Positions 11,902-23,547 of a stretch of DNA of 64,000 nt are shown here, one piece after another; the first letter of the stretch is position 1; each line of letters starts with the position of its first letter. Origin of the DNA: Armillaria gallica (taxonomy: Eukaryota; Basidiomycota; Agaricomycetes; Agaricales; Physalacriaceae). Under the pieces are notes generated by a model. The model was not told the origin of the DNA and did not search any database. It was given only the letters and a program-made list of their open reading frames with translations. The position numbers and the translations under genes were made by a program. Location of the stretch: the NCBI GenBank assembly GCA_037576215.1, contig JBANDB010000001.1, forward strand, positions 2,294,001 to 2,358,000, read 5' to 3'.

Positions 11902-12008
11902 GGTGAATCCAGACGAGGTCGTGAAGGGAGGAAGGCAGGAGGGATGAACAAGGGTATAGAAAGGAAAAGGGACGAAAAGGGTAGCACGCCGAACGAGGCC
12001 AAGGTGGG

Positions 12009-12018
12009 GTCCTTATAA
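12009..12018 (-). promoter_or_regulatory. TATA-like element upstream of copy B
   Basis: The minus strand reads TTTTATAAGG about 110 bp upstream of the copy B start codon, a plausible TATA-box spacing for a fungal gene. No other support. Confidence 0.3.
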
Positions 12019-15000
12019 AACCTTGGTGAGCGGACATTACACGACCTGCCATCGGATGCCACACTTCTTCCTGAGAAGATCCAGTAATCAGTCACTCTCC
12101 CATATCCTTCTATCCTCCGGCACTTGCTACTTTCCTAACATATCGTGGCCGGGCGTATGACCAAAAGCATCCTCGATATTCTCCTTGCCATACCCACGAA
12201 ATCGCGTAAATCAAAGGTAGAGCAAAACGTTGACTTGGACAGTAACAACCCGAAAGGGAATTTCAACAGCCACTGATTTTAACACGGACAAACTCCAGAT
12301 TCAGATCTTTCGGTCCCCCACTTGGGATCATGGGCCAGAGTTTGACCGTCTGACCAATGTTCGTATTCCCATCTTCGCTGTGACGGCAGCCTGTCTCTTC
12401 CTGCGCACCCCCACCGATATGGCCATGATATTCATTATCCATGTTCATATAATCTGATTGAAAATGTCTAAACGAGGGCGTTCCCCTACCGATTGACGAT
12501 CCTTAAACCCCCACAGGACATATAACTTTTAATCTATCGCAGAACATCATCCCCAGGTGTGATGGTCCTCCGAAGGAATTCTGCCCCCTCGTAAAGGGGT
12601 TCTTGAGTTATTTTTGACCTTCAGGTTACCTGTCGAGCCTGCGTTGTGCTTTATTCTTCTCCTAGTACCGGCCGGACCCCAAGACTCCCGTTATGTTTGG
12701 TATCACGGAAGTTGTGATGATGATGGTAACGGCGCGTCTATGCTTATACCTGCTCTCTTGCTTCCAAACTCTAATTGTTCTACCTCAGAGAAGAGAATTC
12801 GCCGACTTTCTATCGTCCTTCTGCTCTTCTACTGCGCTTATTTGCTGTCTCTACTCGCCGTCTTCGATTTTGAGCCATCACTAGGCGGCATTGCCTGATC
12901 GATATTTCAGCATCCTCACCCTCCTTGATGTCGCCAGGCTAACACCCACGGTCACCGCGCCACCTTACACTAAAGCCTCCGAATTTTGTTGGAAGAGCTA
13001 CGTCCTCAACGGAAAGGCAAAGCGTGGTATTGTGTGCTTGGATCCGTTCGCCACACTCTTTCCAGAATCTCTCGTACCTGGTAGCATATGTAATGCGAAG
13101 ACTTACTTACCTCGTACGTGTTCGGCCAACGCTGGTTTACTCCCGACGTGTTGTAAACTACTCCTTCCGAATCATGATGGTGGAGGTGGTTCTCCGCCAA
13201 AACTGACTCTGCGACTCCTTGTGCTTGTGGAAACACCAATCAGTCCTCGCGTCCCCAGTCTTTTCCTTGGCACTGTTGCGCTTATTTGTTCAAGAACCTG
13301 ATAGTGGCAATTTGCATTCACAACGTATTCAGTCGTAATGATGCACCGCTAACCCAAACGCTGCGACGTTGACTTGGTGAGAATATGATCTTCCGGTCTC
13401 GGTTTTAATTAACTCTCCTCACACATGACGGGAATAGCTGCCACTTTTGGCGGCGGCGGCTTGCGCTGGCCTGCCAATGTCAACTACCTCGAAATTCCAG
13501 GCGTCCCTGCACCCACCGCAGTGATTGTGCTGTGGTTCATTGCCAGGCGGCCTCGTTGAGACCTCATTGCCTCAGACCGCTCAAGTTGGTCTTGCTAGTG
13601 ATATCATATATACAACGTGCATTTCTACATCTGCCACGACCTGTACGCCTGTTGATTATTCGGGGCACCTAGGAAGAACTTTTAGCGTTCGTGATCGCGA
13701 CTGGACCCGGAAAATCTTTGTCCTACACTATTGTTCTTCTAGTGCTCATGGTGGTCACTAGTGACCTCTCGCCGTAATCACGATGATCCCAGCTGTTGTC
13801 ATCGCCTTTCGACACCACACCACCACTCTGCTGCATTGTTGGAATTTGGTTAGTACGAATTTTACTTACTGGTGACGTCGGCCGTCTTTCTCCGTTGAAT
13901 CCGAGGCCCGCTCTTATTCCCTTGCCACCTCGGATGGTACCTAGGGTCGTCATTCGCACCGTGATTCATCGTGATCGTCTTTGACGTTATGCCTTGCCAT
14001 TTATATCAGGCTACGAGAAGAGAAGACTCCTCCACGCTTGCAGTGCCTTCAGCTACCTGTCATGTGGTTAGTAGTCGGAAACCTAAATCAACGCTACTGC
14101 CGATATATTCACCACGTCCATGCGAAGGCTTAAGTGTACTTGCAAGTTCCCTACGAAAGCTCTTATTCGCTTGTTATATTCACTTAGGCTTCTGTCGTTT
14201 GTCTCTAGTCAGGGTGAGGCTGTATAGCGGAGACTGGTTCCTCTCACCAGTCAAAGTTGGGCTATATTTCTTCCCACCAAATTCTAAAATCCATGTAAGT
14301 ACTACCCTGATGACACCGACATCGCCTGGGAACGCATATAGAACTAACAAGACCATTTCTTTTCGCAAGAAGGTGGGTATTTGCACTGGTTTTTCCAAGT
14401 GTGGCGGCAAGTATATTTGTGGCGGCGCGGCAAGACCGTGGACCTTCGGCGTCGTCACCTCGTCCATTCAAATACCTGTCGGTTGTGCGACGACGAGACT
14501 AGCTCACTGTCGCCCGATGTCAATGTACCCAGCTACCCTTGCGCAAACTAAAGGCAGGCATTTAATTTTATTTCCAACTGTCCAGCCACTGATTGATCAC
14601 GTCCGAGAACTGTGTGGCCAGTGGCTGGCACTTTCGCAAGAAATAAGTAGTTCACATCAAGCCTATGACACTTTCTAGACTTCCCAGTTTCAGTCCTTAA
14701 TTAATAAGACCCTTGTCAATTTGGGCTCCGACGTTTTCAATCCTACTGGAAATTCCAGCTGATTGGCCATGGGTATCCCGAAGTGCTTGTTGTGATTTTC
14801 TGCTAGTATAGCGACGTTGTCCCTTCCTGAACAACATCAAGGATTTAACCCGACCGACTATCATTCCCGCCCAAGATCTCGCGAGCTTTCGGTGCTCAGT
14901 GCTGGCCCGGGGGCGCACTGGCATACTATGTACCTCTGCTTGATTAGTACAGTTACGATTGCCATCGAGTTGAGCTGGTCTTAATATTCTGAGCATAACA

Positions 15001-16304
15001 GTGGGTTCTGGGTGATTCCTGCCTGAGGAAGACATCAGAGCGGGAGTCGAATTGGCCTCTTTGCTCATGTGATTTCACTGCGTCGGTAATTTGCGGGAAC
15101 ACTTGGTTGTTTCCGTGTCTGTCCCTCCTGGTATTCTTACGATGATACAAGTACTTAACTTCCTTTTTGCGTCTTTGTTCCCCGTGCTTCTACTTATCCC
15201 GAGATCATCAAATGTTTGGCTCCCGGATCTTGAGACTCAGAGAGGCACTGAATATTCTTTACAACCTTTTACTCAAGGCAGTGTGCTATTTCTTTTTATA
15301 AGCCTGTTTCCGACACCCCCGGTCCTCGATGCCCGTGATACACGGCCTGACGGCTCTGGAGAGATAAAAGATAGATCCATCTTTTCTCATATCCTCCTGA
15401 ATTCTCTGAAAGAGGCGATCTGATAAGCGGGCCCACCTTCGGTATCGGTGTTAGTATAAACGCCTTGTTTTGACAGTCGTCATTGGAAGGTATATGAGTT
15501 CATCAGGATATACGTATGCCCGTTCAGTTTGGGGCCTCCGTTAAAAACTCTAAGATTATCTCCATCATTCATCACAATAGAACGGGGCTTTCTCGTCAGT
15601 GTATGCTTGACATCAACAGCCAGCCCGCGGACATTTATCCACATGCATACAGCAGCACAATATGATGAAGACATGCGTGGGAAATGCATTTCTTACTCCT
15701 TTAGGTCAAGAAATCTCGTCGTGATCGCCCGGACCCTTCAAGCGGCCTCCTCTGACATTATGCGCAGTTCCTTCGTCAGTCAAACATGTGTATGCAAGAC
15801 GGGAGTTCAAACATCTCATTCACGCTTTTCACACGAATAGGAAGCGCCTTAACATCGTTACGGCTCACATGCGCGACCGAACGACGTCGCCGAACTGTAC
15901 GGTGTGCCCTTCGGGCTAGTACCAAAATCTGGATGCTTTGGCATCTTGATCGTCTCGGTTCTGCGGGGGATTAGCACAATACCGACCCCTCATCTTGTAC
16001 CACGGTACCGATGCTTTAATGCGGATTCCTAGCGGAGACACAGAGGAGCACATGAGACGCTTCGTATAGTGATATTTTTAGCATCAGATTCATTAAAGGC
16101 GACGGCTTTACGTTACGTCTTCATCCAAGAAATATAGTTAGCAGCTATACAAGTGCAATAGTTTGTAGATCCAAAAAGGAAGACCCGTCTAAAAAGTAGA
16201 ATCCCAACCCAAACCTTGGGACTGATAGAAAGAAACAAAGACTATAAGCCTACGCGAATAGGGTACAAAGCAATAGAAAGTGGCAAAATCGACAATCGAG
16301 ATAA
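12019..16304. other. Long gene-poor interval
   Basis: No protein family is recognised on either strand over 4.3 kb. The longest frame is 13971-14678 (+, 235 residues), with odd composition, no motif and an overlapping antisense frame at 14180-14467. A hydrophobic frame at 12693-12884 (+) and a Gly-rich one starting near 13426 (MTGIAATFGGGG) have no partner exons. No terminal repeats, reverse-transcriptase motifs or tRNA-like structure were seen. It may be decayed sequence or long regulatory DNA. Confidence 0.5.
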
Positions 16305-17786
16305 TCAGGCGTTACAAGGTGCTCGTGAAGGCAAGGCAGCAGGTCCGGGCAACATGCGAAACTGAGAATGACATCAGATTTACACGCCGAATTTTAAATG
16401 AAGAAGGGAGTACCTGAGACGGATGGTATGGATGCGACGGCATAGCAAGATAAGAATTCCTTTCTTCGAACCTGTCATCTGTTTCATCATTGACAACGGA
16501 GGGTACAACCGGAGGCAGTGGCAGAGATAGCTGCACGCTTCTGCAGCTGGAATCGGATTCGTCTCCGTCATACTCTGAGGAAGATTCTGCTTCCCGGAGC
16601 CGTAATGCATTCGTACAAGACATGAGGCTCGAGGGCAGCCACTTCGTGCTAGTGGAAGGAGGTTGTACTTGGCGAGGGGCAGGGTGCACGGGATCAGTGC
16701 TAGAGCTCACACCGGGGGGCAACAAGTCGACAGTGTATTGGCCGGCTTGATTGGTCTCGTCAGCCTGGGGGAATGTACCATGGGTACGAAGATGCCGCTT
16801 GGCATTGGAACGTACACCAAACGTCTTCGTGCAGCCTGGATACGTACAAGGGTAAGCTGTGGAAACGGCGTCAACAATCGTCAAGAGATATTAGAAAGGC
16901 GACGAACGTCGGACGTTGTTGTGGCTGTTCATATGCGTTCGTAAACCACTGGGCCTGGGTACTTTAGTGAGCCAATAACTTCACGACAATTGTGAACAAC
17001 TAACCGAGGAAATTCGTGGTGACAGATCTCGCACTGGTGCATCTTAGATTTCTTCTTCTTCTTCGCCGCGAGAAGATCATCATGTGGCGTTGGCGGTTCC
17101 TGTTTTGGCGGGGGGTACTTCTCATACGACTCGCCGTACATTGAATTCGACTGCTCTGAGTCAGAGGAACACCAGCTCTGCCTCATAGCAACGGCTTGCT
17201 GAGCAGCCCTTACGTCGTCGAAGTGCTCGCGGACGGGAGCGGAGAACAATCCGGTTGACCTGGAGCCGACAGCAGACGGGACCGAGGGACAGTCAGGAAA
17301 CCGGCGAAGAGGGGAAGGTGCTGAGGGCGTTGGAGGCGATAGACGCGGAGAAATGGAGACAGCTCCGGACAAATATGGGTGGCCTTCCATCCAACGAGAC
17401 CTCCTGGACAGCCGAACTGTGTCATATCTTCTAGGCGGAGAGGGAGAGGACATTGCAGCATGAAGAGCTGCAGGAGTCATAGTGTAGCCAGCATTCTGGC
17501 CATAAGGCAAGGAATAGGACGAGCGAATTCGTCCAGTATTGTCGTAGGCCCCGGAGTCGAATGAATCTTGGTTCATGCTAAAGTTTGTCGGCAGAGAGTG
17601 CGGAGGGATAAGAGCTGTTACAGGCGTCGGAGCCATAAGAGTCGGCGTCGACGCTATATGGTATTCCGATTGACAGTGGTGATCATCGAGGATCGGATAC
17701 TCTGAAAGTCCGCGAGCACTAGCAGAGTTTCCATGAGGCCACGAAATTGCCTCATTAGACGCGAATGGAGACGAGGAGGAGTACAT
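16305..17786 (-). CDS. C2H2 zinc-finger transcription factor
   Basis: Four exons (17005-17786, 16908-16954, 16414-16856, 16305-16361) join in phase to 442 residues. The N-terminal 260 residues are disordered and rich in Ser, Pro and Tyr. A basic run KKKKKSK precedes two tandem C2H2 fingers. Finger 1 is CEICHHEFPR-PSGLRTHMNSH, split by an intron, with 12 residues between Cys and His. After the linker NNVRPYP, finger 2 is CTYPGCTKTFGVRSNAKRHLRTH. The finger-linker-finger layout indicates a nuclear DNA-binding regulator. The C-terminus after the fingers is Ser/Asp-rich and, with a last intron removed, ends FRMLPGPAALPSRAPCNA. The start at 17786 (MYSSSSPF) is preferred over an in-frame Met at 17915, whose first 43 residues read like leader sequence. 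Targets unknown. Confidence 0.9.
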
Positions 17787-19285
17787 CAAGAGCCAGAGCG
17801 TATCGCGGGAAGGAAAGGACCTAATGATGCTCAACGGAAGCGAATCCTTAATAAATACGCCAATTTCAGTACGAGAACGTGGGCGGAAACATTTGATGGA
17901 CCCACAAAACCACACAAAACCGTTTAGTCAGGGTCGAAGACGTATTGTTGGAGAATCTGATGACAGACGATGCTCGCCGGATGCGGTGAGGGCTGGGGGA
18001 TATTACGCTCGTGGTGGCTGACAGTCGCTCCACCTTTGTATGGCTACGCATGTAAGTTCACGGCCGGAAGGTTCAGAATGATATCACTAGCACGCCAACA
18101 ACGAGGCACTAAACAGCCCGATTACAGTCAGAAACCACTGCAGCGCAGCCTAAGGCCCTACACGACGCCGTTCGAGGAAGAAGAAGCGGGTGGACCCCAG
18201 TAATAAGACCCCAAGCCAAGTACTGTTTACTGTTTAAATTTTTAATTAGCGCCAATCAAAAGAGTCGCCGATAATCCTCTCGAAGTTCTGCCCGCCCGGC
18301 AAACAAAATCAAGGCCAATATTACGCACCTGAAACGGAGGAGTTGCTGTCTCCGAAATTTCTCTACCCGCAGGAGATAAATCATCCGGCGCCCTTGTCTG
18401 AGTTGAGACATGATTCCATACTGCTGTAGACGCCATGAGCATTTCGGGTACACTCAAGATAAAAACAACAGGTGCGCTGACCCGCCAGTTCGGATCCCAG
18501 ATCCAACTAGATTGCGCCGGCACCCAATAATATTGAATGGCAATAGCGAGTGTGATTGCTTGGTTCGTACGGACAGGTGACTGTTTGGCGCATGGGGCGC
18601 TGCTTCTAGATGTTGAGATCAATACCGACACCAACAGGTATGTACCTTTGCTTACACGTATTAAAGAGATCGATTGTCCCTTTGCTCTTCTTCCCCTTAA
18701 GCGGTTGTGGTAGCAGACATCTTTAGATTCTGGCACCACAATAAATTGACAATACGGCATCAGAAAAATTTCAGGCACACCGTTGTTGTTGTAGTTTAGT
18801 GTGTGATTGCTATGATACTTGCGCACTAGTTGGATGTGATTCTTTTTCAAGTTGACTTTTAGATAGTGCTTGTTGATTGTGGTCTGCTGAATATCAACGT
18901 AATAGAGGTGCCTAGAATGGGAACTTGACGTTACACTTTGCGCCTAGGTTTGGGAGCTAGACAGGAGAAGGAAGAAACACAATCCGGGACTTTTAAAACA
19001 GTTGAAGGCGGGCAAGGGAAGTTGTGCCGCGTGCCGCGTGTTGCTGTTTAGTGTGTAAATGCATGACATGAATTAATAAATGCACAGAGATGATGTGTAA
19101 GTAATCCAAATAGTATACAACTGAAATGAAAGCGCCTCAAGCGCATGCATCAAGGGGAATGAACGCGGTGCGAGGCAAGGTATATAACTCACCACCGTCA
19201 CAGACTGGCAGGCGCCACTGTTCAGACATAGCTTGTGTGTTCTCACATTAGCGCCTCGCTCGCGATCACCACAGCAGAACTGAAC
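17787..19285. other. Intergenic; one unsupported minus-strand frame
   Basis: A minus-strand frame at 18242-18850 (202 residues) has a weakly hydrophobic centre (SAPVVFILSVPEML) but no motif or splice pattern. It could be chance or a gene remnant. The region 17800-18050 is probably the promoter and leader of the zinc-finger gene. The region 18900-19285 shows nothing. Confidence 0.45.
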
Positions 19286-21904
19286 TCACCGAAAACGATC
19301 TAGACGTCCATTCGCTCGTTCTTGAAACATGTCACCCACAGTCTCTTTTACACACTCCGACTCCACCTCTGTCTCGAGATATCCTCCATCCGTGATCTTG
19401 TCTCTCGACGTACTCACGGGCTCATTGAGGAAGACAAGACTCGTCCTACCCCTTCCGAGTTTATTTGGCGGCTTTGAGATGTACTTTGGGGGCGCAGATT
19501 TCGGGGCAGGGACAAGGTAAGGGTGCGATCGAGACAACGACTGCCTGACGCTTCGATGCCTCCCAGCAGGCGTCACATTAGTTTCGCTCCGTTTCAAATC
19601 GTAGGATGCGTGCCACCCTGCTGCAACGATTTTCTGTCTAGAGGCGTGATCCCTTTCAACACTACCCTCGAGGTCCTCCAGGTCACCGTCGGATGACAGC
19701 GGAGATGGACTAGGACATGAAGTAGCGCCTTGTTCAGGTGCGTCCTCGAGGTCGTTGGACAATGTACAGTCACTATCATCAGTCAGCGCGTCTCCCAACT
19801 GATTCCTCAGATCGGGGCCCGTCATGATTTCATCGTCAAGAGTAGAAGCAGTCTGAAACAGCGGCCTACTATCAGATTTTTGGGGATATAGCTGCGGAGT
19901 GAGAGACTGAGCTCTTCTCGGGGAGGCAAGGGGTGGACTTGAGACAGCATCGACACCGAAATACAAATCGTCTAAGGATCTGGTTTTCGATGGTAGTCGC
20001 TTTGGGGTATCTTGCGGACGTATGGGAGATGACAGCTCCTCTGTGTCCTGCGACCCAGAGGGGGTTGGAGAGAGATAGCCGTCTTCCTGTTCCACTGTTT
20101 GTGCCGTCAAGACTTCCTCAATATCGAGAGTCATCTGCAAAGCTACCTCGCCTTGAGCGATCAAGGAACCGAAATCGTCTTCGTTGGCCGTAAGATCGGT
20201 CACGATCCTGACATTCTCCTTTTCATCGCGTAAACGAGAGGAACCGGCGACGGGGGTTTGAGAAGTTTTATGTCTGTACTGTGACTTGGCCGTCGGCGGA
20301 GTAAAAAATTTGGACAGCCTTTCGTCGTGCATTTGCTTCTTCCTCTTGGCAACCATGTCTTCGTCCATCACATGCGCCAAAGTCCGTTTCCCGCTGGCTC
20401 TGCCTACGATCATCTTGTTCTTCACAATTATTGGAATTTTTGATGGTGATTTTTCGGTTCGGGGAATATTGGCATTAGGTCCTGAAACATGTCATCAAAA
20501 CCAACAATTTGGCGAAGGGAAGGAGGACCCACCAAAAAACATAAGGATGCCATCAGACCTTGGCTCGTTTAGGGCTTTCCCCTTGCCATTCTCAGACTGA
20601 TTATAAGAGATAAACGGTAGCTCCTTCTTCTTTATCGATGCATGGAGCATAAAACCAGGATTGATATCTTGCATAGGTAACAAGGTGATAGGATCGACGT
20701 CGCCCATCGCGATTTTCTTTGCTAAAGATGCCTCGATATGCCTAGAAATGATCCCAAATTCAATTAAGTGACGGCACAGCACGGTTGCATATTTTATCTT
20801 ACCCGCCCACATGAGCATCTAACTCCGCGTTCCATTCTTCGTCGATTTTGGTCAAGTGGACTAGCCTCTCAAGTGATGGATCGTAAACTCTTTGATGCAG
20901 AAAGCATTTTTCGGCCAACTTGAAACTGTCCAAATATCCCCGAGGCACTGATTTCTTGCCTTCAATTGCAACCATCCTCACAACCTGATCCACAGTTTTC
21001 CATCGTCGTAGCAGCGAACACGCCGTTTTCAAACCGATTCCGGGAATACTGGGGAGGTAGTCGCACCCACTCAAGATGGCCATCGCACGAAACTGTGCGT
21101 CAGACCACCCAACTAGTGAGATGCCATGAGAGTCCGGGCCACTGGCAGTAACGGATGCGAAGTCGGAGCGAGATATAGAGACGACGGTGTTAGCAACTGT
21201 GTCAAGTTTGAACAAAACGTGCTTGCATCCGAAGACGAGCATGTCAGAGTCTTCTGTGACGATGGCGTCAACGTAGCCAGTGCGCTCCAGGTAGGCCATT
21301 TGGGCGTCAGCCTCGTAGGGTGCAACGATGTATTTGACGGTTTCTGCTCTCAGTGCCTGTGGAAGATGGTCACGAAAACCCAAGATGCACTCGTAGCTTC
21401 GCACCTTTATCACCTGGAACGCCATTTGCGGAGTCACGTCTACACACTTGACATAGAATTCCCGTGCTTGAGCGTGCTTCCCTTCGGCGGCAAGGGCTTT
21501 CCCGCGCGCAAGGTTCTCCTCTCGCTTCTGTTTTCGACCAACTTCAGTCCCTTGTTTGGCAGGAAGGGGACCACCATCAAAGACTACGAAGGGTTCGATG
21601 TTGTGCTGACGCAGAATCCGGATTCTTTCCATCACGTATCGCACATACCTACGAGGTAAACGCAGTCAGTCTCAGTTAAAACAATGGGAACCATAGAGAC
21701 AACCGCGCTGCCCCGAGCGCGCGTTTCCCTGAAGGCCACTCACTTGCTTGTTTGTTTGCCAGTAGCCAGTTCGGTAGCACATGAATATACACCACGATGC
21801 AGCCAAGCATACGCGTCGATTGCCACCGTCTTACCAGAGAGTTCAGACAGGTGCTTGACGGTCTGGATGGACTTGAGAGCTGGTAGCAGCCCAGATATTC
21901 CCAT
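19286..21904 (-). CDS. EXO1: Exonuclease 1 (Rad2/XPG family nuclease)
   Basis: Exons are 21744-21904, 21405-21648, 20803-21356, 20533-20741 and 19286-20481, giving about 787 residues. The N-terminus MGISGLLPALKSI with AIDAYAWLHRG is the XPG-N active-site region. The XPG-I motifs VAPYEADAQMAYLE and VTEDSDMLVFGC supply the acidic metal ligands. DYLPSIPGIGLKTA is the helix-hairpin-helix for DNA. The family degrades 5' ends in mismatch repair, double-strand break resection and meiotic recombination in the nucleus. The long C-terminal half is acidic and disordered, as in other EXO1 proteins, and includes a short FFTPP sequence. A 48-bp intron at 21357-21404 has a length divisible by three and no stop, so it is easily missed. 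It is placed by matching VIK-ALRAE in homologues. At the 3' end the stop overlaps a GTGAGT, so a further short exon cannot be excluded. Confidence 0.95.
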
Positions 21905-22405
21905 GAATCATAAAAGAAGGTGATACGAGAAGAACAAGAACCCAAGAGGAGTCAAGAATGGAGGAAGAAAGGGAAGAACAGAACCTAGCAGAGCGACCAA
22001 GGTCGCCGTTGGCAAAGAAGGACAAATAACGCGTCGTGTCATTGTCACAGAATGTAACCATGACGTCAGTCTCATGCCTGCCGCCTCGCCTCGGAAAGTA
22101 TTTAAAGATGTTCTTGAACTGTAACTAATGAACTGTATCTACAGCTTTACGAATCCCGTATTTATACTCAGTGTACTAGAAAAGTCCTATTGAACTTGTC
22201 CACAAACGTCTTCGGGTATTATGCTGGGCGAACTTTCCACCATCTTTGCACAACTTCTCGCGATATCTCTAGCATACTTTCACTGATATATATATTCAAG
22301 ACAAATGATGTGTTGGAGACTGACAGGAACACTCCATAGCTACAATGCACGACCCCAATAAGGGCAACTTGACGAGTACATTCACGCCGAGGTCGTTGTC
22401 ATTAT
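21905..22405. other. Intergenic region upstream of EXO1
   Basis: It holds the EXO1 promoter and the 3' region of the methyltransferase gene. AT-rich TATATATAT occurs near 22285. No frame is supported. Confidence 0.5.
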
Positions 22406-23450
22406 TTATGCAGCCCACCGTCCAATCCAGAACCTACATGCAGCTTTTCTAACTGAAAGAGCCTGCTTGTCAAAGTTTGCAACCTCCATGGTCCCAAGCC
22501 AAGGTTCTTCCTGCCCACCGGAAACTTGCTCTTCAATGCAGAGGCCTTCAGAGTTTGCAATCTTCATGAAGTTGTCGCAAACGTTGGGAGATGTGTATCT
22601 TCCAGCCTGTGTACCTTCAGGGCGCAGTACTGTAAGGTCATGGGTAAACAAGAGCGTACGGCAATATACACCCGGGAATCAGCAGTTTTCCGGAGCAACG
22701 ACTTGAGCGAGGTGATAAGAACATTGTGGGAGCTATGAAAATGTAGAAGATCTGAAAGAATTACAACATCATATCCTATTATCTCGCTGCCTGTCAGAGA
22801 TCTGAGCGATTGTAAGAGAAAGGCGAGAATTTCCAATAGAGCTTCAAAACTTACAGAAGAGAATGGGCATCCGTGCCCCATTCATACCCTTGACAACAAG
22901 TGATGCATCCATAAGAGACGTGCGACCGATTTCGATTGACATTTTCTTTCAGGTTTTTCATGATTACATCGTCCGGATAATCCGTCACGACGACAAGTGA
23001 GGGGGGCTGAGCTGATGTGCTCATTAATAACGACGGCAACGCGCAACCAGCACCCAGTTCAACGACTTCGAGTAGTGGGCAAATGGCGGCTCATCAGATA
23101 ACTTAAGAGAAAAGGTAGTCAAAGCACTACCTCTACGCCCTTGCACCGGGATTAACGCTCGTTCGATACGCTCTGCGAGAAAGAGAGAAGGGGAGAAGAG
23201 ATGGTCTGCCAGTAGGGTATTCGCCTTGGATGATTGTTAGAACTTCCAAAGGCCGTGAACTTTTGAAACACACCTTGCCCTCCTGTAGCAAAAATTGTTG
23301 GATCTATCTTTATCGATCCAAAGGCATCCATACCTTGGGTGCAACGGTAAGGCGAAGAGGGCCGTAGGATATCTCAGAGTCGTCTAGAACTTTCGATTCG
23401 CCGATAAACGAGAGTGCGTCGTTGAATATATCTTCATACGATTCGCTCAT
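22406..23450 (-). CDS. EFM7: Protein N-terminal/lysine methyltransferase, EFM7/NNT1 type
   Basis: Spliced from several short exons starting MSESYEDIFNDAL at 23450. It includes a 9-nt microexon at 23274-23282 (E-G-K), then ANTLLADHLFSPSLFLAERIER. The class I methyltransferase glycine region and post-motif read ALPSLLMSTS and VVVTDYPDDVIMKNLKENV, followed by EWGTD. Then come YDVVILSDLLHFHSSH and, after an intron, AGRYTSPNVCDNFMKIA, ending FWIGRWAA. This order (SYGPLRL, LADHLFSP, VTDYPD, DLLHF) matches fungal NNT1/EFM7, which trimethylates and dimethylates the N-terminal Gly and nearby Lys of elongation factor 1A. Older annotations call it nicotinamide N-methyltransferase. It is divergent from the gene at 23548, with 97 bp between the ATGs. 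Family is fairly sure; the exact substrate is inferred. Confidence 0.85.
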
Positions 23451-23547
23451 GGTAGTCCGCGGTCAAGGTCGGATAGTCCGGGCCGACACGCCGTTGACTC
23501 ACTTCCTGAGATTAAACATCTTTGAAAGACTACACTCTCACTACGCG
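23451..23547. promoter_or_regulatory. 97-bp divergent promoter of EFM7-like and MTHFS genes
   Basis: The two start codons face away from each other with only 97 bp between them, so both transcription starts must lie here or within leaders. No TATA box is obvious, as in many housekeeping genes. Confidence 0.6.

Noticed and set aside
13971..14678. 235-residue plus-strand frame as a gene
   Set aside because: No motif, mixed composition, an overlapping antisense frame and no splice or promoter support. Kept only as a note in the gene-poor interval.
18242..18850. 202-residue minus-strand frame as a membrane protein
   Set aside because: Hydrophobicity is weak and broken, there is no family pattern, and the start follows AT-rich sequence.
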